The position numbers and the translations under genes were made by a program. Source: Gadus chalcogrammus (taxonomy: Eukaryota; Chordata; Actinopteri; Gadiformes; Gadidae). Taken from it: a stretch of DNA of 64,000 bases. The notes under the pieces were generated by a model, which had not been told where the DNA came from, made no database searches, and saw only the letters and a program-made list of their open reading frames with translations. Numbering within the stretch: position 1 is the stretch's first letter; each line of letters starts with the position of its first letter. The stretch covers positions 27,567,206 through 27,631,205 of the forward strand of contig NC_079419.1 in NCBI RefSeq assembly GCF_026213295.1, in the 5' to 3' direction. Positions 37,873-48,013 of this stretch are shown one piece after another.

Positions 37873-39244
37873 TTATTATTCCCCCCCTAGAAGTGGGCCC
37901 ACAGCACAAACCGTAAATGGTGCAGACATGCCAAATGCATGACTAGATCAAGATCCGTGGCGACTACGCAGACGACAAAATCCAGACATGCCGGCCACTA
38001 GGTGGCGCTATACCAAGGAATACGCGTTTGGGGCTATAACTCCCACACCGAACCTCCCACAGTCAAAAACGTTATACCCACAGATGCACTGGAGTCTGCT
38101 GCATCTTTTGGGCTAGGCCACGCCCATTTGCGTCTATGAATATTTTTCGCTAAATCGCGAAAACCGCAAAACAGTTTTTTCCCTACTCCTCCCACATTTC
38201 TTGACCAATCAACACCAAACTTTGCACACGACATCTTCAGACGCACACGCAGAGGAATCATCAACAGTTTTTTGATCCGACCTTCGACGACGAAACGGTA
38301 GCGTTTTGAATATTTGTTTATTGGCTACGTTTTACGTCAAAACGCAAAAATTCAAAGAATACCAAAAGTAGAAGTCGGATCAAGTCCAAATTTTAGACAC
38401 ATGTCAGTGCTACCCTTAATGGCGTTCAATAAAGAATTCGGAATATTTCGCCATTAGGGGGCGCAATAAACGAGGAAATTGTATATCTTCTAATTGGCCA
38501 AAGGAATGTTCTTCAAACTATAAGGGAACCATCAAGGGGCAAACCCGAGTCTATATAAAAAATATGGCCAAGAATTAATAATGTAGGCGGGAGTTATTTG
38601 GCAAAGGAAAATTGTCTTTGGAAAATTTCGCCAACAGGGCGGCGCCAAAAAACGACGAAATAATATATCTCCTATTTGGCCAATGGAATGTTCTGAAAAC
38701 GCGTTTTAGGCTATAACTCCCACACCGAAGCTCCCACAGTCAAAAACGTTATACGCACAGATTCACTGGAGTCAGCTGCATCTTTTGGCATAGGCCAGGC
38801 CCATTTGCGTCAGTATTTTCTTTATGCAAAATCGCAAAAACAGCTAAACTGCCTTTTCGCTACTCCTCCCACATTTCTTGCCCAATTGACACCAAACTTT
38901 GCACACGACATCTTCAGACGCACACTACAAGAAATCAGCAAAACTATTTTGATCCGACCATCGTTGACGAAACGGTAGCGTTTTGAATATATGTTTTGCG
39001 TTGCAAATCAGTAAAAACTATTTTGATCCAACCGTCGACGACTAAACGGTAGCGGAAAATGCGTTTGGGGCCGAAACTCCCACACTGAACCTCTCACAGT
39101 CAAAACCTTTATATCCACAGGTTGTTCACGGTAGCGTTTTGAATACTTGCTTCGCGTTGTGCCGGCGAAATGCACATTTCTTGTCGCGTTGTGCCGGCGA
39201 AATGCACACTTCTTGGACCCCTGCATAACTGCTTGCAGTTCTAG
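37873..39244 (+). mobile_element. Family A unit 38 (long, 1372 bp)
   Basis: Head H5 joined to a body matching unit 37 at 1372 bp offset, with the same CGCAGAGGAATC and ATGTCAGTGC marks. The switch of head lies upstream of site 1. Confidence 0.88.
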
Positions 39245-40612
39245 TTATTATTCCCCCCCTAGAAGTGGGCCCACAGCACAAACCGTAAATGGTGCAGACA
39301 TGCCAAATGCATGACTAGATCAAGATCCGTGGCGACTACGCAGACGACAAAATCCAGACATGCCGGCCACTAGGTGGCGCTATACCAAGGAATACGCGTT
39401 TGGGGCTATAACTCCCACACCGAACCTCCCACAGTCAAAAACGTTATACCCACAGATGCACTGGAGTCTGCTGCATCTTTTGGGCTAGGCCACGCCCATT
39501 TGCGTCTATGAATATTTTTCGCTAAATCGCGAAAACCGCAAAACAGTTTTTTCCCTACTCCTCCCACATTTCTTGACCAATCAACACCAAACTTTGCACA
39601 CGACATCTTCAGACGCACACGCAAAGGAATCATCAACAGCTTTTTTATCCGACCTTCGACGACGAAACGGTAGCGTTTTGAATATTTGTTTATTGGCTAC
39701 GTTTTACGTCGAAACGCAAAAATTCAAAGAATACCAAAAGTAGACGTCGGATCAAGTCCAAATTTTAGACACATGTCGGTGCTACCCTTAATGGCGTTCA
39801 ATAAAGAATTCGGAATATTTCGCCATTAGGGGGCGCAATAAACGAGGAAATTGTATATCTTCTAATTGGCCAAAGGAATGTTCTTCAAACTATAAGGGAA
39901 CCATCAAGGGGCAAACACGAGTCTATATAAAAAATATGGCCAAGAATTAATAATGTAGGCGGGAGTTATTTGGCAAAGGAAAATTGTCTTTGGAAAATTT
40001 CGCCAACAGGGCGGCGCCAAAAAACGACGAAACAATATATCTCCTATTTGGCCAATGGAATGTTCTGAAAACGCGTTTTAGGCTATAACTCCCACACCGA
40101 AGCTCCCACAGTCAAAAACGTTATACGCACAGATTCACTGGAGTCAGCTGCATCCTTTGGCATAGGCCAGGCCCATTTGCGTCAGTATTTTCTTTATGCA
40201 AAATCGCAAAAACAGCTAAACTGCCTTTTCGCTACTCCTCCCACATTTCTTGCCCAATTGACACCAAACTTTGCACACGACATCTTCAGACGCACACTAC
40301 AAGAAATCAGCAAAACTATTTTGATCCGACCATCGTTGACGAAACGGTAGCGTTTTGAATATATGTTTTGCGTTGCAAATCAGTAAAAACTATTTTGATC
40401 CAACGACGACTAAACGGTAGCGGAAAATGCGTTTGGGGCCAAAACTCCCACACTGAACCTCTCACAGTCAAAACCTTTATATCCACAGGTTGTTCACGGT
40501 AGCGTTTTGAATACTTGGTTCGCGTTGTGCCGGCGAAATGCACATTTCTTGTCGCGTTGTGCCGGCGAAATGCACACTTCTTGGACCCCTGCATAACTGC
40601 TTGCAGTTCTAG
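39245..40612 (+). mobile_element. Family A unit 39 (long, 1368 bp)
   Basis: Head H5. Has CAGCTTTTTTATCC as in units 13 and 15, and a 4-bp loss in GATCCAACGACGAC near 40400. Confidence 0.87.
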
Positions 40613-41628
40613 TTATTATTATACTTCCTTCCCTAAAAGTGGGCCCACACCCCAAACCGTAAATGGTGCGGACACGCCAATTGCATGACTAGATCCAGGT
40701 CTGTGATGTGTACGCAGACGACAAAATCCGGACACGCCGGTCACTAGGTGGCGCTATACCAAGGAATACGCGTTTGGGGCTATAACTCCCACACCGAACC
40801 TCCCACAGTCAAAAACCTTATACCCACAGATGCACTGGAGTGTGCTGCATCTTTTGGGCTAGGCCACGCCCATTTGCGTCTATGAATATTTTTCGCTAAA
40901 TCGCGAAAACCGCAAAACAGTTTTTTCCCTACTCCTCCCACATTTCTTGACCAATCAACACCAAACTTTGCACACGACATCTTCCGACGCACACGCAAAG
41001 GAATCATCAACAGTTTTTTTATCCGACCTTCGACGACGAAACGGTAGCGTTTTGAATATTTGTTTATTGGCTACGTTTTACGTCGAAACGCAAAAATTCA
41101 AAGAATACCAAAAGTAGACGTCGGATCAAGTCCAGATTTTAGACACATGTCGGTGCTACCCTTAATGGCGTTCAGTAAAGAATTCGGAATATTTCGCCAT
41201 TAGGGGGCGCAATAAACGAGGAAATTGTATATCTTCTAATTGGCCCAAGGAATGTTCTTCAACCTATAAGGGAACCATCAAGGGGCAAACCCGAGTCTAT
41301 ATAAAAAATATGGCCAAGAATTATTAATGTGGGCGGGAGTTATTTGGCAAAGGAAAATTGTCTTTGGAAAATTTCGCCACAAGGGGTCGCAAAAAAACGA
41401 CGAAATAATATATCTCCTAACTGGCCAATGGAATGTTCTCAAAACGCGTTTTGGGCTATAACTCCCACAACGAACCTCCCACAGTCAAAACCTTTATATC
41501 CACAGATTCACTGGAGTCAGTTGCATCTTTTGGCATAGGCCAAGCCCATTTGTTTTGAACACATACTCCGCGTTGTGCCGGCGAAATGCACACTTCTTGG
41601 ACCCCTGCATAACTGCTTGCAGTTCTAG
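40613..41628 (+). mobile_element. Family A unit 40 (mid class, last before family B)
   Basis: Head H7. Mid-class tail with its own junction (CATTTGTTTTGAACAC) and one 32-bp repeat. Its CTAG is followed by TTATTATT and then the 5' end of family B. Confidence 0.86.
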
Positions 41629-41636
41629 TTATTATT

Positions 41637-41746
41637 GGGTGTCAAGCAACTATGTTGCGAGACAACCTATTGTTATTGTACGAATTCTTATTATTGGGTG
41701 TCAAGCAACTTTGTTGCGAGACAACCTATTGTTATTGTACGAATTC

Positions 41747-41776
<30 letters not shown>
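41637..41776 (+). repeat. Two tandem family B 5' hairpin modules plus TTA run
   Basis: GGGTGTCAAGCAAC pairs with GTTGCGAGACAACC (11 of 14 positions). The loop is TAT in the first copy and TTT in the second, with the stem unchanged. CTATTGTTATTGTACGAATTC follows, resembling the family A module after its hairpin. Confidence 0.8.
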
Positions 41777-41777
<1 letters not shown>

Positions 41778-42026
41778 GCTGCCATTGGAGTCAATGGTAG
41801 CCCATAGAACCGCTTGGCGAAAAGTTGTGAAATTTGGCACACTGGTTCAGGACTGCCCCATTAGCCCATTAAGCCAATCTCAGGTCGCTAGCCCAACAGC
41901 TCTAGCGCCACCAACAGGTCAAAGTTGGGCATGCATTCATGTTCATAACTTTCGACCTATTCGACCAATATTCACAAACCAGGTATCATTGGATTCCTTG
42001 AACCAAGCCCAGTTCAACACACCCTA

Positions 42027-42034
42027 TGACGTCA
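42027..42034 (+). promoter_or_regulatory. CRE palindrome in family B
   Basis: TGACGTCA, the full CREB/ATF palindrome, followed 9 bp later by the half-site-like TGACGTA (42043-42049). It recurs at the same place in the family B units. Function is inferred from the motif. Confidence 0.45.
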
Positions 42035-42054
42035 TTGTGCCATGACGTATATTT

Positions 42055-42066
42055 CCGCCATCTTGG
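42055..42066 (-). promoter_or_regulatory. YY1-like site in family B
   Basis: CCGCCATCTTGG, i.e. CCAAGATGGCGG on the reverse strand, the established YY1 core. It lies 21 bp after the CRE. A second YY1-like CCGCCATGTTG occurs about 730 bp downstream in full units. Confidence 0.45.
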
Positions 42067-42339
42067 TTTATGTCAAAAACCTTCAAAATGCTACTTCTAT
42101 CACAAATCTTGTCCAATCATCTCGAAACTTGGCACACATGATCTTCTGGCCATGCTTGATAAAAAACATCGAATAGATTTGTCAAATTCAAAATCGTTTG
42201 TCCGCTAAAGCCAATCAAATTTGACCGCCAAGTTGCCAAACCGGAAGTAAGCCCATATCTCAGAAGCCCTTTGACCTATCATAACCAACCTTGGTAGAGA
42301 GACCCATGACCGCATTACGGTGACACTGAATGAATTTGG

Positions 42340-42365
42340 TGACCCTTGACCTCTAGGTGGCGCTG
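42340..42365 (+). promoter_or_regulatory. DR1-like site overlapping a CTCF-like core
   Basis: TGACCCTTGACCT (42340-42352; AGGTCA half-sites with 1-bp spacing on the reverse strand) shares its last half-site with TGACCTCTAGGTGGCGCTG (42347-42365), a CTCF-like core. DR1 elements are bound by RXR heterodimers, HNF4 and COUP-TF in vertebrates. Occupancy here is unknown. Confidence 0.4.
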
Positions 42366-42628
42366 TTATTAATGTCGATGTGTTTTGACTCCTCTCTCTT
42401 CACATGAGTACATTTAAAACTTATTTTCAATGTCTGGTGATACTATCAGACCTCCCCATATAGCTCATATATTACGTCTTGCAGAAATATCCGCGACAGC
42501 CAATGATATTCGAGCGCGAAGCCGGAAAACCGGAAACACGCCAATATCTCTGCAGCCCTTTGACATATCATAACCAAACTTGATACATTGACCCATAACA
42601 TAATCATGGGGACACTCAAAGAATTTGG

Positions 42629-42654
42629 TGACCATTGACCGCTAGGGGGCGCTA
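42629..42654 (+). promoter_or_regulatory. Second DR1-like/CTCF-like composite of family B unit 1
   Basis: TGACCATTGACC followed by GCTAGGGGGCGCTA. It lies in the second copy of the internal duplication, about 290 bp after the first composite and in the same orientation. Confidence 0.4.
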
Positions 42655-43058
42655 TAATTAATGAAGACGTGTTTTAACTCCTCTCTCTTCACATGAGTAC
42701 ATTTCAAACTTATTTTCAATGTCTGATGATACTGTCAGACCTACTCATATAGCTTATAAATTATTTCTCATTGCAACATCAGAACTTGGCCGCCATGTTG
42801 AAAGTTGTCAAAATCAGTTGTAAATTCCCACAGGCCACAAATTATGTCCAATCTTCATGAAACTCTGCATATATGATCTTCAGACCAAGTTGAACTAATG
42901 AGTTAAACAGCTTTCTCAAATTCAAAACCGTTTGGCCGTGACAGGCAATCAAACTTGATGGCGCTCATTAATGGGTAGACACTGCACTCGTGTGGCGATA
43001 AGCGGTACTTAATGTATAATGCAACAATGACTATATTTACCATTCCGCCCACTTAAAA

Positions 43059-43065
43059 TATAAAA
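43059..43065 (+). promoter_or_regulatory. TATA-like box near the family B 3' end
   Basis: TATAAAA, preceded by CCGCCCAC, a GC-box-like string. In unit 7 the same place reads TATATAAA (57984-57991) with CCGCCCAC just upstream. Transcription, if any, would run through the 3' end into the next unit. Confidence 0.3.
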
Positions 43066-43344
43066 TGCAATTCCCACTGGATCAGATGCTTCACGAACCA
43101 CCTCCAGAAGGGATGCTTGTTTACATGGTGTCTCTTTTAGGGATATTGTTCCGAATACCCCTATCTATTTGTGACATTCGTTCTGTCAGGCAGACTGCAT
43201 TGCGCCCTTACCTCTCGGTGGGGTCCTTTTTCCCATTTACTCATCCCACCGGCTGTCGGTATTGCCGATTTCCGAGGCGGTCGTCATGTAGCCCCCAGGC
43301 CAATTGCGTCCATCCGGCAGAATTAGCCTACCGAGTCCGATTAT

Positions 43345-43379
43345 GCTTGACACCCACATTGCTGCTCGCAGCTATATTT
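43345..43379 (+). other. Family B 3' terminus: inverted repeat and palindrome
   Basis: GCTTGACACCC (43345-43355) is the exact inverse of GGGTGTCAAGC at the family 5' end. After ACATT comes GCTGCTCGCAGC (43361-43372), a perfect 5-bp stem with a TC loop, then TATATTT. Spacing matches the family A 3' end. Unit 7 has GCTGCTCGCTGC, one broken pair; unit 8 has GCTGCTTGCAGC with only the loop changed. Confidence 0.6.
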
Positions 43380-44623
43380 ATTATTATTATTATGCTGCCA
43401 TTGGAGTCAATGGCAGCCCATAGAACCGCTTGGCGAAAAGTTGTGAAATTTGGCACACTTGTTCAGGACTGCCCCATTAGCCCATTAAGCCAATCTAAGG
43501 TCGCTAGCCCAACAGCTCTAGCGCCACCAACAGGTCAAAGTTGGGCATGCATTCATGTTCATAACTTTTGACCTATTCGACCAATTTTCACAAACCAGGT
43601 ATCATTGGATTCCTTGAACCAAGCCCAGTTCAACAAACCCTATGACGTCATTGCGCCATGACGTATATGTCCGCCATCTTGGTTTATGTCAAAAACCTTC
43701 AAAATGCTACTCCTATCACACATCTTGTCCAATCATCTTGAAACTTGGCACACATGATCTTCTGGCCATCCTTGATGAAAAACATCGAATAGATTTGTCA
43801 AATTCAAAACCGTTTGCCCGCTAAAGCCAATCAAATTTGGCGGCGAAGCCGCCAAACAGGAAGTGAGCCGATTTCTCAGCATCCCTTTGACATATCATAA
43901 CCAGACTTGGTATATAGACCCATGGCCTCATAAAGGTGACACTGATTTAATTTGGTGACCTTTGACCTGTAGGGGGCGCTGTTATTAATGTCCATGTGTT
44001 TTGACCTCTTTCCCTTCACATGAGTACATTTACAACTTATTTTCAATGTCTGGTGATACTATCAGACCTCCCCGTATAGCTAGTATATTATAACTTGCAC
44101 AAATATCCGCGACAGCCAATGATATTCAACCGCGAAGCCGCCAAACTGGAAAAACGCCAATATCTCAGTATCCCTTGGACAAATCATAACCAAACTTGAT
44201 ACCTAGACCCATAACATCATTATGGGGACACTCAATGAATTTGGTGACCATTGACCTCTAGGGGGCGCTATAATTAATGAAGACGTGTTTTAACTCCTCT
44301 CTCTTCACATGAGTACATTTCAAACTTATTATCAATGTTTAATGATACTGTCAGACCTCCCCATATATCTTGTAAATTATTTTGTTGATATTGTTCCGAA
44401 TACCCCTATGTATTTGTGACATTTGTTCTGTCAGGCAGACTGCATTGCCCCCTTACCTCTAGGTGGGGTCCTTTTCCCATTTACTCATCCCACCGGCTGT
44501 CGGTATTGCCGATTTCCGAGGCGGTCGTCATGTAGCCCCCTGGCCGATTGCGTCCATCCGGCAGAATAAGCCTACCGAGTCCGATTATGCTTGACACCCA
44601 CATTGCTGCTCGCAGCTATATTT
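43380..44623 (+). mobile_element. Family B unit 2 (internally deleted)
   Basis: Starts from a TTA run without a module. Roughly 400 bp are missing near 44385, where AATTATTTTG joins TTGATATTGTTCC; this removes the downstream YY1-like site and the TATA-like box. Matches unit 3 at an offset of 4630 bp with only a few substitutions. Confidence 0.87.
43956..43968 (-). promoter_or_regulatory. Perfect DR1 (AGGTCAAAGGTCA) in family B unit 2
   Basis: TGACCTTTGACCT on the + strand is the exact inverse of the consensus DR1. The CTCF-like GTAGGGGGCGCTG follows at once. Confidence 0.5.
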
Positions 44624-45498
44624 ATTATTAGGGGTCCAAGCCAACAGGTTGGATCCCTATTGTTTTTGTAAGGATTTTTCTTATTATTATTCCTGCGCTA
44701 AAAGTGGTACCACAGCCCAAACCGTAAATGGTGCACACGCGCCAATTACATGACTAGAACCAGTACCGGCACCGCTACTCAGATATCCAAATCCAGACAT
44801 GCCGGCCACTAGGTGGCGCTATACCAAGGAGAAACACGTTTGGGGCTATAGCTCCAACACCGAACCTCCCACAGTCCAAAAACTTGTACACACAGATGCA
44901 CTGGAGTCTGCTGCATCTTTTGGCCTAGGCCACGCCCATTTGCGTCAATGAATATTTTTCGCTAAATCGCGAAAACCGCAAAACAGTTTTTTCCCTACTC
45001 CTCCCACATTTCTTGACCAATCAACACCAAACTTTGCACACGACATCTTCAGACGCACACGCAAAGGAATCATCAACAGTTTTTTGATCCGACCTTTGAC
45101 GACGAAACGGTAGAGTTTTGAATATTTGTTTATTAGCTAAATTAGACGTGGAAAATCAAAAATACAAAGAAATCCAAAAGTAGACATCGGATCGAGTCCT
45201 AATTCTACACACATGTTGGTGCTAACCTTAATGTCGTTCGATAAAAATTTCGGAAGATTTCGCCATTAGGGGGCGCAATAAACGAGGAAATTGTATATCT
45301 TCTACAAAATTTCGCCCCGAAAACGCTACACTGACTTCTCGCTACTCCTACCACAGTCAAATCCTTTGTATCCACAGGTTCAGGGTAGCGTTTTGAACAC
45401 ATGCTTCGCGTCGTGCCGGCGAAATGCACATTTCTTGTCGCGTTGTGCCGGCGAAATGCACACTTCTTGGACCCCTGCATAACTGCTTGCAGTTCTAG
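44624..45498 (+). mobile_element. Family A unit 41 (short, one 5' module)
   Basis: Module at 44631. H6 head as in unit 14, tail as in unit 25 (GCGTCGTGCCGG), suggesting a recombinant. Confidence 0.85.
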
Positions 45499-46421
45499 TT
45501 AGGGGTCCAAGCCAACAGGTTGGATCCCTATTGTTTTTGTAAGGATTTTTTTTATTAGGGGTCCAAGCCAACAGGTTGGATCCCTATTGTTTTTGTAGCG
45601 ATTCTTCTTATTCTTCCCGCGGTGAAAGTGGAACTGCAGCCCAAACCGTAAATGGTGCACACGCGCCAATTACATGACTAGATCCAGAATCGGCACCGCT
45701 ACTCAGATAACAAAATCCAGACACGCCGGTCCCTAGGTGGCGCTATACCAAGGAATACGCGTTTGGGGCTATAACTCCCACACCGAACCTCCCACAGTCC
45801 AAAAACTTGTACACACAGATGCACTGGAGTCTGCTGCATCTTTTGGCCTAGGCCACGCCCATTTGCGTCTATGAATATTTTTCGCAAAATCGCGAAAACC
45901 GCTAAACTATTTTTTCGCTACTCCTCCCACATTTCTCGCCCAATCGACACCAAACTTTGCACACGGCATCTTCAGACGCACACGCAAAGAAATCATATAC
46001 AGTTTTTTGATCCGACCTTCGACGACGAAACTGTATCGTTTTGAATATTGGTTTATGAGCTAAATTAGACGTGGAATATCAAAAATCCAAAGAAATCCAA
46101 AATTAGACATCGGATCGAGTCCAAATTGTACACACATGTTGGTGCTAACCTTAATGTCGTTCGATAAAAATTTCGGAAAATATCGCCATTAGGGGGCGCA
46201 ATAAACGAGGAAATTGTATATCTTCTACAAAATTTCGCCGCGAAAACGCTACACTGACTTCTCGCTACTCCTACCACAGTCAAATACTTTGTATCCACAG
46301 GTTCAGGGTAGCGTTTTAAACACATGCTTTGCGTTGTGCCGGCGAAACGCACATTTCTTGTCGCGTTGTGCCGGCGAAATGCACACTTCTTGGACCCCTG
46401 CATAACTGCTTGCAGTTCTAG
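45499..46421 (+). mobile_element. Family A unit 42 (short, two 5' modules)
   Basis: Modules at 45502 and 45558. The second ends GTAGCGATTC instead of GTAAGGATT, the only core substitution seen among the family A modules. H8 second spot and CCCTAGG site 1 variant. Confidence 0.85.
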
Positions 46422-47221
46422 TTATTATTATTATTCCCCCCTAGAAGTGGGTCCACAGCCCAAACCGTAAATGGTGCCGACACGCCAATTGCATGACTAG
46501 ATCCAGGGCCCTGAGTTCTAAGCAGACGACCAAATCCAGACACGCCGGCCACTAGGTGGCGCTATACCAAGGAAAGACGCGTTTGGGGCTATAACTCCCA
46601 CACCGAACCTCCCACAGTCCAAAAACTTGTACACACAGATGCACTGGAGTCTGCTGCATCTTTTGGCCTAGGCCACGCCCATTTGCGTCTATGAATATTT
46701 TTCGCTAAATCGCGAAAACCGCAAAACTGTTTTTTCGCTACTCCTCGCACATTTCTTGACCAATCAACACCAAACTTTGCACACGGCATCTTCAGACGCA
46801 CACGCAAAGAAATCATATACAGTTTTTTGATCCGACCTTTGAGGACGAAACGGTAGAGTTTTGAATATTTGTTTATTAGCTAAATTAGACGTGGAATATC
46901 AAAAATCCAAAGAAATCCAAAATTAGACATCGGATCGATTCCAAATTTTACACACATGTTGGTGCTAACCTTATTGTCGTTCGATAAAAAAAATCGGAAC
47001 ATTTCGCCATTAGGGGGCGCCATAAACGAGGAAATTGTATATCTTCTACAAAATTTCACCGCGAAAACGCTACACTGACTTCTCGCTACTCCTACCACAG
47101 TCAAATCCTTTGTATCCACAGGTTCAGGGTAGCTTGTGCCGGCGAAACGCACATTTCGTGTCGCGTTGTGCCGGCGAAATGCACACTTCTTGGACCCCTG
47201 CATAACTGCTTGCAGTTCTAG
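46422..47221 (+). mobile_element. Family A unit 43 (short)
   Basis: Head H4. The first 32-bp repeat is shortened (GGGTAGCTTGTGCCGG junction near 47130), and the second begins after CATTTCGTGTCGCG. Confidence 0.85.
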
Positions 47222-48013
47222 TTATTATTATTCCCCCCTAGAAGTGGGTCCACAGCCCAAACCGTAAATGGTGCCGACACGCCAATTGCATGACTAGATC
47301 CAGGGCCCTGAGTTCTAAGCAGACGACCAAATCCAGACACGCCGGCCACTAGGTGGCGCTATACCAAGGAAAGACGCGTTTGGGGCTATAACTCCCACAC
47401 CGAACCTCCCACATTCAAAACCTTGTACACACAGATTCACTGGAGTCTGCTGCATCTTTTGGTATAGGCCACGCCCATTTGCGTCTATGAATATTTTTCG
47501 CTAAATCGCGAAAACCGCAAAACTGTTTTTTCGCTACTCCTCGCACATTTCTTGACCAATCAACACCAAACTTTGCACACGGCATCTTCAGACGCACACG
47601 CAAAGAAATCATATACAGCTTTTTGATCCGACCTTCGACGACGAAACGGTAGAGTTTTGAATATTCTTTTATTAGCTAAATTAGACGTGGAAAATTAAAA
47701 AAACAAAAAATTCCAAAATTAGACATCGGATCGAGTCCAAATTTTAGACACATGTTGGTGCTAACCTTATTGACCTTCGATAAAAATTTCGGAAAATTTC
47801 GCCATTAGGGGGCGCAATAAACGAGGAAATTGTATATCTTCTACAAAAATTTCGCCGCGAAAACGCTACACTGACTTCTCGCTACTCCACAGGTTCAGGG
47901 TAGCGTTTTGAACACATGCTTCACGTTTTTCCGGCGAAATGCACATTTCTTGTCGCGTTGTGCCGGCGAAATGCACACTTCTTGGACCCCTGCATAACTG
48001 CTTGCAGTTCTAG
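47222..48013 (+). mobile_element. Family A unit 44 (short)
   Basis: Head H4. It shares the tail deletion and TTTTTCCGGCG with units 6 and 29. It ends in CTAG and is followed by a TTA run and the family B body. Confidence 0.85.

Larger units (their letters stand above)
1..41628 (+). repeat. Family A macrosatellite, main array (40 units)
   Basis: Forty head-to-tail units of one element; the first is cut by the window edge. Order within a unit: 0-4 copies of a 46-bp 5' hairpin module, a TTA run, a variable head, a framework with CTCF-like site 1, a block P (CTCCCACACC..., GCCACGCCCATTTGCGTC, CTACTCCTCCCACATTTCTTG), a block Q ending in CTCF-like site 2, a tail with a 32-bp repeat, and the 3' end. 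Three length classes occur: short (~0.75-0.9 kb), mid (~1.0-1.1 kb) and long (~1.37 kb, extra promoter-like segment plus second P). Head types used below, named by head and by the linked spot after CTAGATCCA: H1 CCCGCG/GTCCGGCACC; H2 ACCCCCC/ATCTCTTCGG; H3 CCTACCAAG/GTCAGTGAAG; H4 CCCCCCTAG/GGCCCTGAG; H5 CCCCCCCTAG/TCCGTGGCG; H6 (several heads)/ACCAGTACCGGC; H7 CCTTCCCTA/GTCTGTGATG; H8 (several heads)/AATCGGCACC. The repeat itself is certain; the Helentron-like class is inferred. Confidence 0.95.
41629..43379 (+). mobile_element. Family B unit 1 (full type, two 5' modules)
   Basis: Two 5' hairpin modules (41637, 41696) and a TTA run precede a body of about 1.6 kb. It holds a CRE/YY1-like cluster, a ~300-bp internal direct duplication in which each copy carries a DR1-like and a CTCF-like core, a TATAAAA (43059-43065) and the 3' end. 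The open frames across it contain the TTA run and are not credible genes. Probably a non-autonomous Helentron-like element. Confidence 0.85.
41629..44623 (+). repeat. Family B array, first block (2 units)
   Basis: Two family B units between family A units 40 and 41. Family B bodies begin CTGCCATTGGAGTCAATGG and end GCTTGACACCC, ACATT, palindrome GCTGCTCGCAGC, TATATTT. Both borders with family A are TTA runs. Confidence 0.92.
44624..48013 (+). repeat. Family A array, second block (4 units)
   Basis: Four family A units lodged between family B units 2 and 3, same orientation. Entry is TATATTT-ATTATTA-GGGGTCC, exit is CTAG-TTATTATTAT-GCTGCC, both at element ends. Confidence 0.94.

Noticed and set aside
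41635..42045. 136-codon forward open frame across the family B 5' modules
   Set aside because: The translation is largely two hairpin modules and the TTA run, with no domain.
43065..43571. 168-codon forward open frame, the longest in the window
   Set aside because: It starts in family B unit 1, crosses its 3' palindrome and the TTA run (a run of isoleucines) and continues into unit 2, so it is a junction artefact.
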